Shown here piece after piece: positions 9,195 to 17,500 of a DNA stretch of 64,000 nucleotides; positions within the stretch are counted from its first letter, which is position 1, and every line of letters begins with the position of its first letter. Below the pieces are notes generated by a model that was not told the origin of the DNA, did no database searches, and saw only the letters and a list, made by a program, of their open reading frames with translations. Position numbers and translations under genes: made by a program. Source of the DNA: Brevibacterium sp. UCMA 11754 (GTDB taxonomy: Bacteria; Actinomycetota; Actinomycetes; Actinomycetales; Brevibacteriaceae); NCBI RefSeq assembly GCF_021532275.1, contig NZ_JACBOT010000026.1, forward strand, positions 1-64,000. Direction: 5' to 3'.

Positions 9195-10445
9195 TCAGAA
9201 TCGCTGTGGTGATATCCGCGCGAGGAGATCGGGACTGAGGTTGGATCTTCGGTCGAGCATGATGTCGGTGAGCACCTTCGCCGAGGCGGGTGCCAGGGTC
9301 AGCCCCAACATCGAATGGCCGGAATTCACAAAGACGTTCCTCGCCGTACCCAGGTTGCCAATCACGGGAAGCCCATCCGGTGTCATCGGCCGCGAGCCCG
9401 CCCACGGAGCCTGCTCACCGGACTGTGCATCACCCCAGTCACGGAAGGATTGCCTGGCCGCACTGCGAATGGCTTCGACGCGGACATCATTGACTTCGTC
9501 ATCTCGGCTGCCGAATTCCATCGTCCCCGCCAGCCGAAGCATGCCGTTGAGTGGGGTGACTGCGACCCTTGTGTCTTCGAGAGTCAGTGAGGTTCTCAGT
9601 CTTATCGGCGCCGGGGCGTAGTCGATGCTGTACCCTTTGCCCGAATAGATGGGCAGTCTGCGTCCGAGCTCGCCCAGAAGTGCACCGGTCGGCACGCCTG
9701 CGGCGACGACGACGGCATCGGCAGCGATGACCTCTGCGTCGGTGGTGACGATCGCAGTGACATTGTCACCGCTGCGCACGAAGCTGCGCACGGTCGCGCC
9801 CTCGCGCACTTTCACACCGATGTCGCCCAACTTCTTCAGCAGTCCACGGGTCAGCGAGTTGGGTTCGATCTGTCGATCGGCGGGAAAGAACATCCCGTGG
9901 CGAATTCGGTCGCTCAGTGCCGGCTCCGCCTCCAGCAGGTCATCGCCGTGGAGTTCTTCGGCGACGTGACCAGCCGTTGCGAACGCCCTCAGAGTCTGAG
10001 CGTGTTCTTCGAATCGAGCGGTGGTCTCAAATGCCAGGAGCACTCCCCGAGCATGCATCTCGAAATCGATGCCCTGGCGCTGATAGTCATCGAAGAGCGC
10101 ATTCGCGTCTTCACCCATGCGCAGGTGCACGTCGAGACCTGCGTCGAAGTCCTTGGCGTTGCAGTGTTGGGCCATCCGGAGCAGAAACCTCAGGTATCCG
10201 GGTGCCAAAGACGGTTTGATCGACAGTGGGCTGTCGGGCCTGAGCATCCATCTGATGCCCTGCAGCAGGACACCCGGCCCGGGAACCGGAGTGCTCTCAG
10301 CCAGTGCCACTTTCGCCGCATTGCCATGGGATGCGCCGGCGCCGCACTTTCCTGCTTCGAGAAGCGTGACCTCGCAGCCGGCAGACGCCAATTCATAGGC
10401 GCTGGCCAGGCCCACCACTCCACCGCCGACAACGACTGCTTTCAT
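9195..10445 (-). CDS. FAD-dependent D-amino-acid oxidase/dehydrogenase (DadA-like), probable D-hydroxyproline dehydrogenase
   Basis: DAO-superfamily flavoprotein, 416 residues. The N-terminus MKAVVVGGGVVGLASAYELA is the FAD-binding GxGxxG Rossmann motif; the C-terminal part has the family's substrate/FAD segment GSRPMTPDGLPVIGNLG and NSGHSMLGLTLAPAS. It is the first gene of the catabolic operon. In the 4-hydroxyproline pathway a DadA-like enzyme oxidises cis-4-hydroxy-D-proline to the pyrroline used by the downstream DapA-like enzyme, which is the best reading here. General D-amino-acid dehydrogenase is the alternative. A candidate GntR operator lies about 50 bp upstream. Confidence 0.87.
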   Translation of the reverse strand: MKAVVVGGGVVGLASAYELASAGCEVTLLEAGKCGAGASHGNAAKVALAESTPVPGPGVLLQGIRWMLRPDSPLSIKPSLAPGYLRFLLRMAQHCNAKDFDAGLDVHLRMGEDANALFDDYQRQGIDFEMHARGVLLAFETTARFEEHAQTLRAFATAGHVAEELHGDDLLEAEPALSDRIRHGMFFPADRQIEPNSLTRGLLKKLGDIGVKVREGATVRSFVRSGDNVTAIVTTDAEVIAADAVVVAAGVPTGALLGELGRRLPIYSGKGYSIDYAPAPIRLRTSLTLEDTRVAVTPLNGMLRLAGTMEFGSRDDEVNDVRVEAIRSAARQSFRDWGDAQSGEQAPWAGSRPMTPDGLPVIGNLGTARNVFVNSGHSMLGLTLAPASAKVLTDIMLDRRSNLSPDLLARISPQRF

Positions 10446-10493
10446 ACAGGTCTCCCTCAGTGCCGACCGCGACCGACATTAGTCGCGGCTTCA

Positions 10494-10510
10494 GGATTGT
10501 ATGACAATCC
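10494..10510. promoter_or_regulatory. FadR-type operator before hydroxyproline operon
   Basis: GGATTGT-ATG-ACAATCC is a perfect 7-bp inverted repeat. Its core TTGTATGACAA fits the TNGTNNNACNA pattern known for FadR-subfamily GntR regulators. It lies 49 bp before the oxidase start, next to a FadR-type regulator gene, and shares TCAGGATTGT-N4-CAATC with the site at 12196-12210. Confidence 0.7.
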
Positions 10511-10620
10511 CTTGGGGATCACGCTACGCATTCGTGGTGATCGCGTCAATGCTCTTCCGCACAGAGTTTCCCAAGTGCCTGCGCGTCGGACCGGCTGATG
10601 CCCCACTGAACTCTGGGAAC

Positions 10621-10750
10621 AGCCGGCCGGTTGGCAAGCCGGCCGGACGGTTGGTCAGTCGGCCGGTCGGTTGGTCAGTCGGCCGGTCGGTTCGCTGGTT
10701 GGCCGGCCGGTCGGCAAGTCGGTCTGTCGGTCGGTCGGCAAGTCCGCGAG
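10621..10750. repeat. GGTCGGTC-type low-complexity repeat
   Basis: A block of about 130 bases is built from GGTCGG, GGCCGG and TTGGTCAGTC words. One 20-base unit, TTGGTCAGTCGGCCGGTCGG, occurs twice in exact tandem (10651-10670 and 10671-10690), with decayed copies on both sides. It lies directly after the gntR stop codon on the minus strand, between regulator and operon. Units are too short and unspaced for CRISPR. Function unknown; slippage-prone or terminator-like structure is possible. Confidence 0.8.
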
Positions 10751-11506
10751 TCAGTCGCTCGATTCAGGAGTCAGCAATGCGAGCTCCTGGGCGCTGCCCA
10801 TGGTGTGAACGTCCAGGGCTGTGCGAATCTGCGCAGAATCACCCGTGCGGATCGCGCGCATCAGCGCCGCATGGATGGCATGAGCCCGCGCAGGATTCGT
10901 TCGGGTGAATTGGTCATAGGCCAAAACGATCGTCATCTGCGCTTCCATCACCGGCCAGATACGCATGAGCAGGTAGTTGTTCGCCGCTTCCCAGATTCCG
11001 CGGTGGAATCGCACGTGCGCCTCATGCAGGGCCAGAGGGTCCGATTCTGCGGTGGCCTTCTCGAACGTCCGCCATGCGTCTTCCAGCGCCTTCATCCTCC
11101 GGCCGGTCTTGTCGGCAAGGATCTCGCTGATCGCCTCGGTGTCGAGGGCGACCCGGATTCGAGCGATGTCGAGCAGAGAATCGGACTGAATATCGGCTAC
11201 CCGAAGGCCACGGTAGGCCTCCTGGATCAGAAAGCCGTCCCTCGCCATCTGATTAAGTGCCTCGCGAGCGGTCGGACGGCTGACGTCGAGAGAAGACGTG
11301 AGCTCGGCTTCGATGATGCGCTGCCCCGGTCGGATCTCGCCGACCACGATTCGTCGCTTGATCTCATCAACGACGCGCTGCCGGCGCTCCGTATTGGAAG
11401 CAGGAGCCTGCGCCGTGCCGCCGGAGGATTTCTGCGGGGCGCCCGACCTGGGAGCGCCTGCCGTTGCGTGCTCGATATCGTTTTTCGCTGATTCCGATGA
11501 GTCCAC
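10751..11506 (-). CDS. GntR-family regulator, FadR/FCD subfamily
   Basis: Repressor-type regulator with an N-terminal winged helix (about residues 40-105, ending in RPTAREALNQMARDGFLIQ) and a C-terminal FCD all-helical ligand domain. The FCD metal/ligand histidines are visible in EAHVRFHRGIWEAANN, HAIHAALM and DVHTMG. The first 38 residues are polar and disordered. It lies between the SDR gene and the catabolic operon, all on the minus strand, with matching palindromes before both units, so it probably controls the hydroxyproline cluster. Ligand is inferred from context only. Confidence 0.9.
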   Translation of the reverse strand: MDSSESAKNDIEHATAGAPRSGAPQKSSGGTAQAPASNTERRQRVVDEIKRRIVVGEIRPGQRIIEAELTSSLDVSRPTAREALNQMARDGFLIQEAYRGLRVADIQSDSLLDIARIRVALDTEAISEILADKTGRRMKALEDAWRTFEKATAESDPLALHEAHVRFHRGIWEAANNYLLMRIWPVMEAQMTIVLAYDQFTRTNPARAHAIHAALMRAIRTGDSAQIRTALDVHTMGSAQELALLTPESSD

Positions 11507-11562
11507 TCCGACACCTCCTGATCGATATCGATTGCCGAGTCAGTTCAAACTGCCGGACTAGG

Positions 11563-12156
11563 TCAGACAGAGATGACCCTGCCGGTGACGTTTCCTTCGA
11601 CGGAGCGCACGAACGCCGCAGCGACCTGTTCGTCGGTCACCGGAACCATCCCCGCGAATGCGTCGTGGAAGTGAGGAGAGTTCGCCAGCACATTTGGGCT
11701 GACTGCATTGATACGGATGCCGCGCGGAAGTTCTGGGGCAGCGGAGATGACGAATGATTCGACGGCGCCGTTGACCAATGCGGCCGCAGCTGCTGTCGGC
11801 ACAGGCTCCCGGCTGAGCACACCGGTGGTAACCGTGATCGATCCGCCGTCGTTGAGATAGTCGAGGCCCTGTGTGACGAATTCAACCTGGCCCAGAGCTT
11901 TCGACACAAAGGCGCTCATGTAGTCATCACGCGTGAGCTCTGTGACCGGCTTGAATGCCGCAGAGCCCACCGCCACGACGATGGCATCGATTCGTCCCAC
12001 CGCCTCGAGCAGCCCGGCAATCGATTCAGGATCCGAGGTGTCGGCTCCAGGCTGAGTGGATCGGGACGCCGAAACGACGCTGTGCCCTCGCGCCTCCAAC
12101 TCGGCTCGAGCAACCCCTCCGACGTGCCCCGCGGCTCCAACCAGCAAGATCTTCAT
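11563..12156 (-). CDS. Atypical short-chain dehydrogenase/reductase-family protein
   Basis: Rossmann-fold protein of 197 residues. The start at 12156 (MKILLVGAAGHVGG) is preferred because GAGGAG stands eight bases before it; a longer frame from 12195 would run through the candidate operator. The nucleotide-binding GAAGHVGG and the late-strand motif RGIRINAVSPNVL are SDR features, but the catalytic YxxxK is absent: the expected place reads AAAAALVNGAVESFV. A subfamily with this substitution exists, so it may be a functional variant or not an oxidoreductase at all. It is 56 bp upstream of gntR and probably cotranscribed with it. Role in hydroxyproline use is unknown. Confidence 0.8.
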   Translation of the reverse strand: MKILLVGAAGHVGGVARAELEARGHSVVSASRSTQPGADTSDPESIAGLLEAVGRIDAIVVAVGSAAFKPVTELTRDDYMSAFVSKALGQVEFVTQGLDYLNDGGSITVTTGVLSREPVPTAAAAALVNGAVESFVISAAPELPRGIRINAVSPNVLANSPHFHDAFAGMVPVTDEQVAAAFVRSVEGNVTGRVISV

Positions 12157-12195
12157 GACACCGACTCCTCGTAGTTGCTTTGAAATACCACTCAA

Positions 12196-12210
12196 GATTG
12201 ACTGACAATC
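12196..12210. promoter_or_regulatory. Second FadR-type operator, before SDR gene
   Basis: GATTG-ACTGA-CAATC is an inverted repeat 40 bp before the SDR start. Read on the minus strand it begins TCAGGATTGT and ends CAATC, matching the site at 10494-10510 on the plus strand over those positions. This supports control of both units by the same GntR protein. Confidence 0.65.
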
Positions 12211-12285
12211 CTGAGCCTAGGGGATGACGAGCAATCGCACCAGGGATGGGGTGCCGCTCACCCCTAGCCCTGAGGTGCGAGCAGA

Positions 12286-12329
12286 CGAAAAACCCCCGTC
12301 TGACCGGTGTCTCACTGGTCAGACGGGGG
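12286..12329 (-). terminator. Rho-independent terminator of tRNA-Ser(GCT)
   Basis: A 13-bp stem (12293-12305 with 12317-12329) is followed on the minus strand by a run of five T (complement of 12288-12292). It stands 12 bases after the tRNA 3' end, a classic intrinsic terminator for that gene. Confidence 0.92.
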
Positions 12330-12341
12330 CAATTCACAACG

Positions 12342-12430
12342 CGGAGTCGGAGGGATTTGAACCCTCGGTCCCCAGTTCAAGGGACTTCACCTTAGCAGGG
12401 TGACGCTTTCGGCCGCTCAGCCACGACTCC
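12342..12430 (-). tRNA. tRNA-Ser (anticodon GCT)
   Basis: This 89-nt class II tRNA has a 7-bp acceptor stem (GGAGTCG with CGACTCC) plus discriminator G, a D-arm with GGCTGAGCGGCC, an anticodon loop CTGCTAA giving anticodon GCT for AGC/AGU serine codons, a long variable arm, and a T-loop GGTTCAAATCC. CCA is not encoded. A second serine tRNA is at 28743-28830 and seryl-tRNA synthetase at 36788-38068. Confidence 0.97.
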
Positions 12431-12812
12431 AAATACTGATTCGACACCTCCCCTCGGAGAGAGTGCCGAACCTGCAGTTTGCACTACGGGGAACAGCCTA
12501 TGCGAAACCAGCGGCGAAGAGCAAAGCGTACAGACAAAGAGTGGCCTTGATCATAATCCGGCTATAGTCGGACCACCGGAAAAACGGGGATGGCGACCAG
12601 GTTCCCCTGCTCGCATACACGCGAATTCCAGCATTCATCAATCTACGGGCGTAAAATCGACCTGAAGTGCTCAGCGGTTTGCTCTCTGACGGGTTTGGGA
12701 ACGATGCTACGGAGGTGCGCCCTGCGCTGGCATCGATCATGATGCGCGCCGATGGCCAGCATCGTGAGCAACGCACACAGCACGAGATGTAAACCTACGA
12801 GGAGTTAAGAAC
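12431..12812. other. Divergent intergenic region, tRNA-Ser and LCP gene
   Basis: 382 bases between the tRNA 5' end and the LCP start. It must hold both divergent promoters. A short minus-strand reading frame inside it (12498-12776) has no protein-like features. GAGGAG near 12799-12804 is the ribosome site of the LCP gene. No conserved RNA element is recognised. Confidence 0.6.
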
Positions 12813-15047
12813 TTGCCAGAGATTCCCCCTGACAAGCAAGGGCCGAATGGGAACGACCCCAATTCTCGCCCCGCTGGTCACCGTCTCCGCGCTTCTTCTC
12901 GTCCTCGATTCCGCGGTGATGCAACAGCCAGTGAGGATGAATCGAGCTCACTTCGTCCGTCATCGAATTCGCAGTCGAGGCCGCAGCGGGCCTCCCCTCA
13001 GTCGCAGAACTCAACCAGTCAGTCTCAGAACTCAGCCAGGTCACAGAATTCGGCCGATGCACACCGTCCGTCCTCCGCCTCACAGCAGCCGAGCTCCTCG
13101 AACAATCAGTCGAAGGCACCCAATCAGTCGAAGGCACCGACGCCTCGTCCAGTAGCTCCACGCACTCGCCGCGAAGCACGGATGCTTCGTGCCGCGGGCG
13201 CCAGCGGTGCCTCCGCCGCAGGAGTGGCATCTGCCGCCGAGGCCCAGGAACGCAGTGCCAGCACACCGGAGCAGACCGCCTCCGCACCAGAACCAAGACC
13301 CGACAACGCCGCCCGGCCCGCCGATGCACGCAACCGCGGCCCCGCCTCGGCGAGGGCATCAGCAGACAGAGTCGCTGACGATGCAAGCGCAGCACCGCGG
13401 CGCAGAGACCGCCGAAGGGACGAAGCGGCAAACGACGCCGAGACCTCGCGCGCACGGCGCCATTCCTCGCGGGTCGGAGAAGCCTTCCCCAGCCTCGTCG
13501 GCTGGACCTCACTGAGTACCCTGCTCCCAGGCATCGGTCTGCTGCGCACACGATTCCGACCACTGGGCCTCATCCTGCTCGGCGGATTCGTCCTCACCTT
13601 CCTCATCGCACTCGTCTATGTCCTCGTCAAAGGACCGATCCGCGCGTTCGGCACCGTCGTCTCAAGTCCGACGATGCTGACCTTCCTCGCGATCATCCTC
13701 GCCATCATCGGCGTGATCTGGGTCCTCGCGATCGTGATCTCCCACTTCGGGCTGCGCAAGGGGCACCGCTATGCCCCGTGGCAGAACAAGATGGCCGGCG
13801 TGCTCGTCGTCTCGCTCGCGCTCATCGTCGGCATCCCCCTCGGCGTCGGTTCGGTCTACGCTCGAGTCCAGGGCGATACGGTCTCCAGCCTGTTCGGCGA
13901 CAGCACAGGAGATTCCAAGAGCGCCGAAGACCTCTGGGCCGATAAGCCCTATATCAACGTCTTCCTCATGGGCCGCGACAACGGCGATGACCGTGAGGGC
14001 ACGCGCCCTGACACCATGCTCGTCGCCTCGATCGACACGAAGACCGGCAATACCGCACTGATCTCTGTGCCTCGTAACCTCGCGTTCCCGATCTTCCCCG
14101 AAGGCAGCGAATTGGACAAGGCCTGGCCCGACGGATTCCGGCCCACGGGTCAATCGTCTGTCGACCTCATCAACTCAGTCTGGCAGTGGGGCGAACAGAA
14201 CAAGGATGACATCGGCAACACCCATGGCCTGGAACCGGGCATGTTCACCACGATGCAGGCAGTGGAGGGCTCACTGGGCCTCAACCTCGACTACTGGGCT
14301 TCGGTGGACATGGGCGGTTTCGAGGACGTCGTCGATGCCATCGGCGGCGTGAAGATCGACGTCGAACGCCCCATCCCGATGGGCGGCGGCAAGTCCATGT
14401 CCGGAGCCGCGAACGAGGTCTACGGCTGGGTCGATCCAGGTCCGCAGACGCTCAAGGGCAAGGACGCACTTTGGTACGTGCGCTCACGTGAAGGCAGTGA
14501 CAACTACGACCGCATGTGCCGTCAGCAGCGCATGATCAAGACGACCCTCGATCAGGTCGACCCCCGCGAACTCGCTACGGCGTACCCCAAGCTCGCGAAC
14601 TCGGCGACCAAGAACATCGCCACCTCGATTCCGCAGAACGAGGTCCCGGCCTTCATCGAACTTGCGGTCTCGATGCAGAAGGGCGACGTCACGACGGTGC
14701 AGATCAACAACGACGTCACCCCCACGTACGACCCCGACTTCGACGTCCTCCACAAGTGGATCCTCGGCGAGGTCAAGGGCGCGTCCAAGGGTGAGGAGTC
14801 GCCCAAGCCGACCAATACTGCAGCCCCGGACGAGAAGAAGGACACCGCAGAGGAGGAGCCCACGGAAGGGGCCCCCGACGAGGAGGCAGCGTCCGAGGAG
14901 GCACCCGCCGGAGAAGAGGGCGGTGAGCCCACCGAGACCACGAAGCCCGGCGAGCCCAACGCCGAAGGCAAGTGCTACCCGAAGGGTTTCAAGCCCGGCG
15001 ACGACTTCCCCGGCTACCCAGGCCCGGGAGCCGGAGATGAAGGGTGA
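12813..15047 (+). CDS. LytR-CpsA-Psr (LCP) family cell-wall glycopolymer ligase
   Basis: Membrane-anchored phosphotransferase that attaches glycopolymers such as teichoic acid or arabinogalactan to peptidoglycan. Start is TTG at 12813, eight bases after GAGGAG. Order of parts: a 225-residue Ser/Gln/Asn- and Arg-rich disordered cytoplasmic region; three membrane segments (about 240-350); the extracellular LCP domain from about 375 (INVFLMGRDNGDDREGTRPDTMLVASID, then ISVPRNL and the Arg-rich SREGSDNYDRMCRQQRMI); and an acidic Pro/Glu/Thr-rich tail ending after a lone Cys-containing GKCYPKGF segment. The 744-residue length is long because of both tails. It overlaps the next gene by four bases, so the two are coupled. 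Confidence 0.93.
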   Translation: MPEIPPDKQGPNGNDPNSRPAGHRLRASSRPRFRGDATASEDESSSLRPSSNSQSRPQRASPQSQNSTSQSQNSARSQNSADAHRPSSASQQPSSSNNQSKAPNQSKAPTPRPVAPRTRREARMLRAAGASGASAAGVASAAEAQERSASTPEQTASAPEPRPDNAARPADARNRGPASARASADRVADDASAAPRRRDRRRDEAANDAETSRARRHSSRVGEAFPSLVGWTSLSTLLPGIGLLRTRFRPLGLILLGGFVLTFLIALVYVLVKGPIRAFGTVVSSPTMLTFLAIILAIIGVIWVLAIVISHFGLRKGHRYAPWQNKMAGVLVVSLALIVGIPLGVGSVYARVQGDTVSSLFGDSTGDSKSAEDLWADKPYINVFLMGRDNGDDREGTRPDTMLVASIDTKTGNTALISVPRNLAFPIFPEGSELDKAWPDGFRPTGQSSVDLINSVWQWGEQNKDDIGNTHGLEPGMFTTMQAVEGSLGLNLDYWASVDMGGFEDVVDAIGGVKIDVERPIPMGGGKSMSGAANEVYGWVDPGPQTLKGKDALWYVRSREGSDNYDRMCRQQRMIKTTLDQVDPRELATAYPKLANSATKNIATSIPQNEVPAFIELAVSMQKGDVTTVQINNDVTPTYDPDFDVLHKWILGEVKGASKGEESPKPTNTAAPDEKKDTAEEEPTEGAPDEEAASEEAPAGEEGGEPTETTKPGEPNAEGKCYPKGFKPGDDFPGYPGPGAGDEG

Positions 15048-17290
15048 CGACTTCCTCGCCACAGTCGGGAGCCGGAAGCTCATCTGAGGCGCACTCACCT
15101 GCTGCAGACACTCCATACGCGCAGGTCCATTCGGTGTCGATCATCGGAGCCGGACCTCGCGGGATTTCGGTCCTCGAGAGACTCGTCGCCCTCGCCGCCG
15201 AACGGTTCTCGGGCGCAGGTACCCCGCCCACGATCGTCATCGACCTCATCGATCCCTATCCTCCGGGCGCGGGAATCGTCTGGCGCACGGATCAGCCCGC
15301 GACCCTGCTGATGAACACGACGATCGCCGAGCAGACGATCTTCCCCGACTCCAGCTGTTCGTTCGTCTCCCCCGATGGCGCGTCCGATCGGTACGGCCCG
15401 AACATGGCGCAGTGGTACCGAGATGAGGGCGGAACAGACCCCGTCGATGCCACGTTCCCCAGCCGGACTCTCTACGGCCGCTATCTGCGCGACGCCTACG
15501 CTCACATCCGCGACACGGCACCTGACTTCATCACGATCGTCGAACATCCGACCAAGGTCGAATCGGTCATCGATCTCCCGCCCGTCGAGCCTTTGGGCCA
15601 CACGTCCACGGACGCTGAAACCGTGCCGCCGCAGCTGGTCCGCTGCGAGGACGGAACCGCCATCATCGCCTCGGCCGTCGTCCTCGCCGTCGGCCACATC
15701 CCCAGCGCGCAGACCGAGGAACGTGCCCGGCTCGCGGCCTTCGCACAGCGCACCGGCGGACTCTACATCCCACAGGGTCTGCCGGCGGAAGCTCCCATCG
15801 CCGAGGTGGCACCCGGCAACCGTGTCATCATCCGTGGCATGGGTCTGAACTACTTCGACCTGCAGACACTGTTCACGCATGAACGTGGAGGCCGCTTCGA
15901 CCCGGATCCCGACATCGCGGGCGAGCTGCGCTATGTGCGCAGCGGTGAGGAGCCTCGCCTGCTGCTCGGCTCACGCCGGGGCGTCCCCTACCGCAGCAAG
16001 CCCATCTGCCAGGCCCACCCTCGCTCACCGTGGCCTCTGCGCTACTTCACGCGGGAGAACATCGCCCTGCTGGCAGGCCTCGACGACCTCGACGGTGACC
16101 GCAAAGCGGGAGCACGTTTCAACGACCAGCTGTGGCCGCTCATCCTCGCCGACCTTCGTCTCGCCTACTACAGCACCCTGTCCCGGATCCGTCCCGATGC
16201 GTTCGCCGGTGACCCTGGACAGCTGCGTGAGGCCATCGCCGAGGCGGTGTCCCGACACCTGACCAGGCGCACCTGGCAGGAGACCCACCCGGACGCACAC
16301 GAATCCGCCGACTTACATGCTGGGAACGCTGACGCCGCTGCCGAGTCGCGCCAGCACGAAGCCGCCGAGGCTGCGCGCCAGGGCCGTGTCACCCGCGAGG
16401 CCTTCGCCTGGTCGGAGATCGAGGTGAGCCTCGTCCCCGACCCCGCTCACCGCATGTCACTGCACGAGCTGCTCAACCCGCTCGAGGGACGAGAGTTCGA
16501 TAGCCGAGGCCCCAGGGAGGAGAACTCCCTGCACGAGTGGATGCTCGACTTCCTCCGCGCCGACCTCCACGATTCGCTGGCCGGCCCCGAGGGCAGCGCC
16601 GAAAAGTCGCTTTTCACCGTGCTCTGGCAGTCTCGGCTGCTGCTCAAAGAGCTCATCGTGGCAGGCCATATCGACCGGGTCAGCATCGACATGGAGATCT
16701 GCGGTTGGTTCGAAAGCTTCGTCTCCGGCATCTGCGACGGTCCTCCCCCGCAGCGCATCGCTGAGCTTCTCGCCCTGGCCGAAGCCGGCCTCGTCGAGTT
16801 CATCGGCCCGGACATGCGCATCGAGGCGAATCCCGATGTCTCAGCACCTGCCGACGGGAGGCCCGCGGTTGCAGACGGGAGCTCCTCGTATGCAGTCGGG
16901 GATCCGTTGCCGCAGATCTTCACGGTCACCTCGGCGCAGGTCGCGGGCGGCATCACGGGCAGCGTCGTCATCGATGCTGCTTCACCGACGAACGCGGTGT
17001 CCCGGGCCGCCGATGTGCTGGTGCACGGGATGGTCGAACGCGGCCAACTCACGCCCGCCCGTCTGACCTTGGACGACGGTCGTGAGAAGTTCCTCAATGG
17101 ACTGGCGCTCACGCCGCGGCCCTACCGCACGATCGATGTCGACGGCACCGTGCACCCCCGCCGTTTCGCACTGTCCATTCAGCTCTCCTCCGTCCAGTGG
17201 GGTCTGGCGATCGCCGCGAATCCTCATACGAACGCAGCAACACTGAACGACTCCAACGCCGCAGCCACGGCGATCCTCGACCTCATCTGA
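15044..17290 (+). CDS. FAD/NAD(P)-binding protein (NAD_binding_9 type)
   Basis: Large Rossmann-fold protein of 748 residues. VSIIGAGPRGISVLERL near residue 30 is the dinucleotide-binding motif; IDLIDPYPPGAGIVWRTDQP and the later VVLAVGHIPS segment are typical of the FAD-NAD(P)-binding family found in actinobacteria and linked to monooxygenase-like flavoproteins. GTG start overlaps the LCP stop codon (GTGA). A variable insert lies around 425-450. Substrate unknown; coupling to an LCP gene hints at envelope-related work but that is only positional. Confidence 0.8.
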   Translation: MTTSSPQSGAGSSSEAHSPAADTPYAQVHSVSIIGAGPRGISVLERLVALAAERFSGAGTPPTIVIDLIDPYPPGAGIVWRTDQPATLLMNTTIAEQTIFPDSSCSFVSPDGASDRYGPNMAQWYRDEGGTDPVDATFPSRTLYGRYLRDAYAHIRDTAPDFITIVEHPTKVESVIDLPPVEPLGHTSTDAETVPPQLVRCEDGTAIIASAVVLAVGHIPSAQTEERARLAAFAQRTGGLYIPQGLPAEAPIAEVAPGNRVIIRGMGLNYFDLQTLFTHERGGRFDPDPDIAGELRYVRSGEEPRLLLGSRRGVPYRSKPICQAHPRSPWPLRYFTRENIALLAGLDDLDGDRKAGARFNDQLWPLILADLRLAYYSTLSRIRPDAFAGDPGQLREAIAEAVSRHLTRRTWQETHPDAHESADLHAGNADAAAESRQHEAAEAARQGRVTREAFAWSEIEVSLVPDPAHRMSLHELLNPLEGREFDSRGPREENSLHEWMLDFLRADLHDSLAGPEGSAEKSLFTVLWQSRLLLKELIVAGHIDRVSIDMEICGWFESFVSGICDGPPPQRIAELLALAEAGLVEFIGPDMRIEANPDVSAPADGRPAVADGSSSYAVGDPLPQIFTVTSAQVAGGITGSVVIDAASPTNAVSRAADVLVHGMVERGQLTPARLTLDDGREKFLNGLALTPRPYRTIDVDGTVHPRRFALSIQLSSVQWGLAIAANPHTNAATLNDSNAAATAILDLI

Positions 17291-17500
17291 GGCACACGTA
17301 GGCCCCGAACGCCCTGCTGCGGCGCATGGCGCGAGTTCCCGAGGCTGCGCTGGGGGCTGAGCTCCCCGACTTCGACTATAGAACTCCGCAGCCTGTGGTC
17401 CGCCGTGATCCTCAGACGGGAATCAGGCGGCGCAGGCAGTCGGGAGAACGCTCAAGGCTAGGTCGAAGTGGGTCTCACCCACGCAGGTCTCCCCTACCTC

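Noticed and set aside
10621..10750. Possible CRISPR array
   Set aside because: Repeats are short, unspaced and degenerate, with no unique spacers and no cas genes in the window.
12498..12776. 92-residue minus-strand frame between tRNA-Ser and the LCP gene
   Set aside because: No ribosome site, no recognisable domain, and it occupies a region that must hold two promoters.
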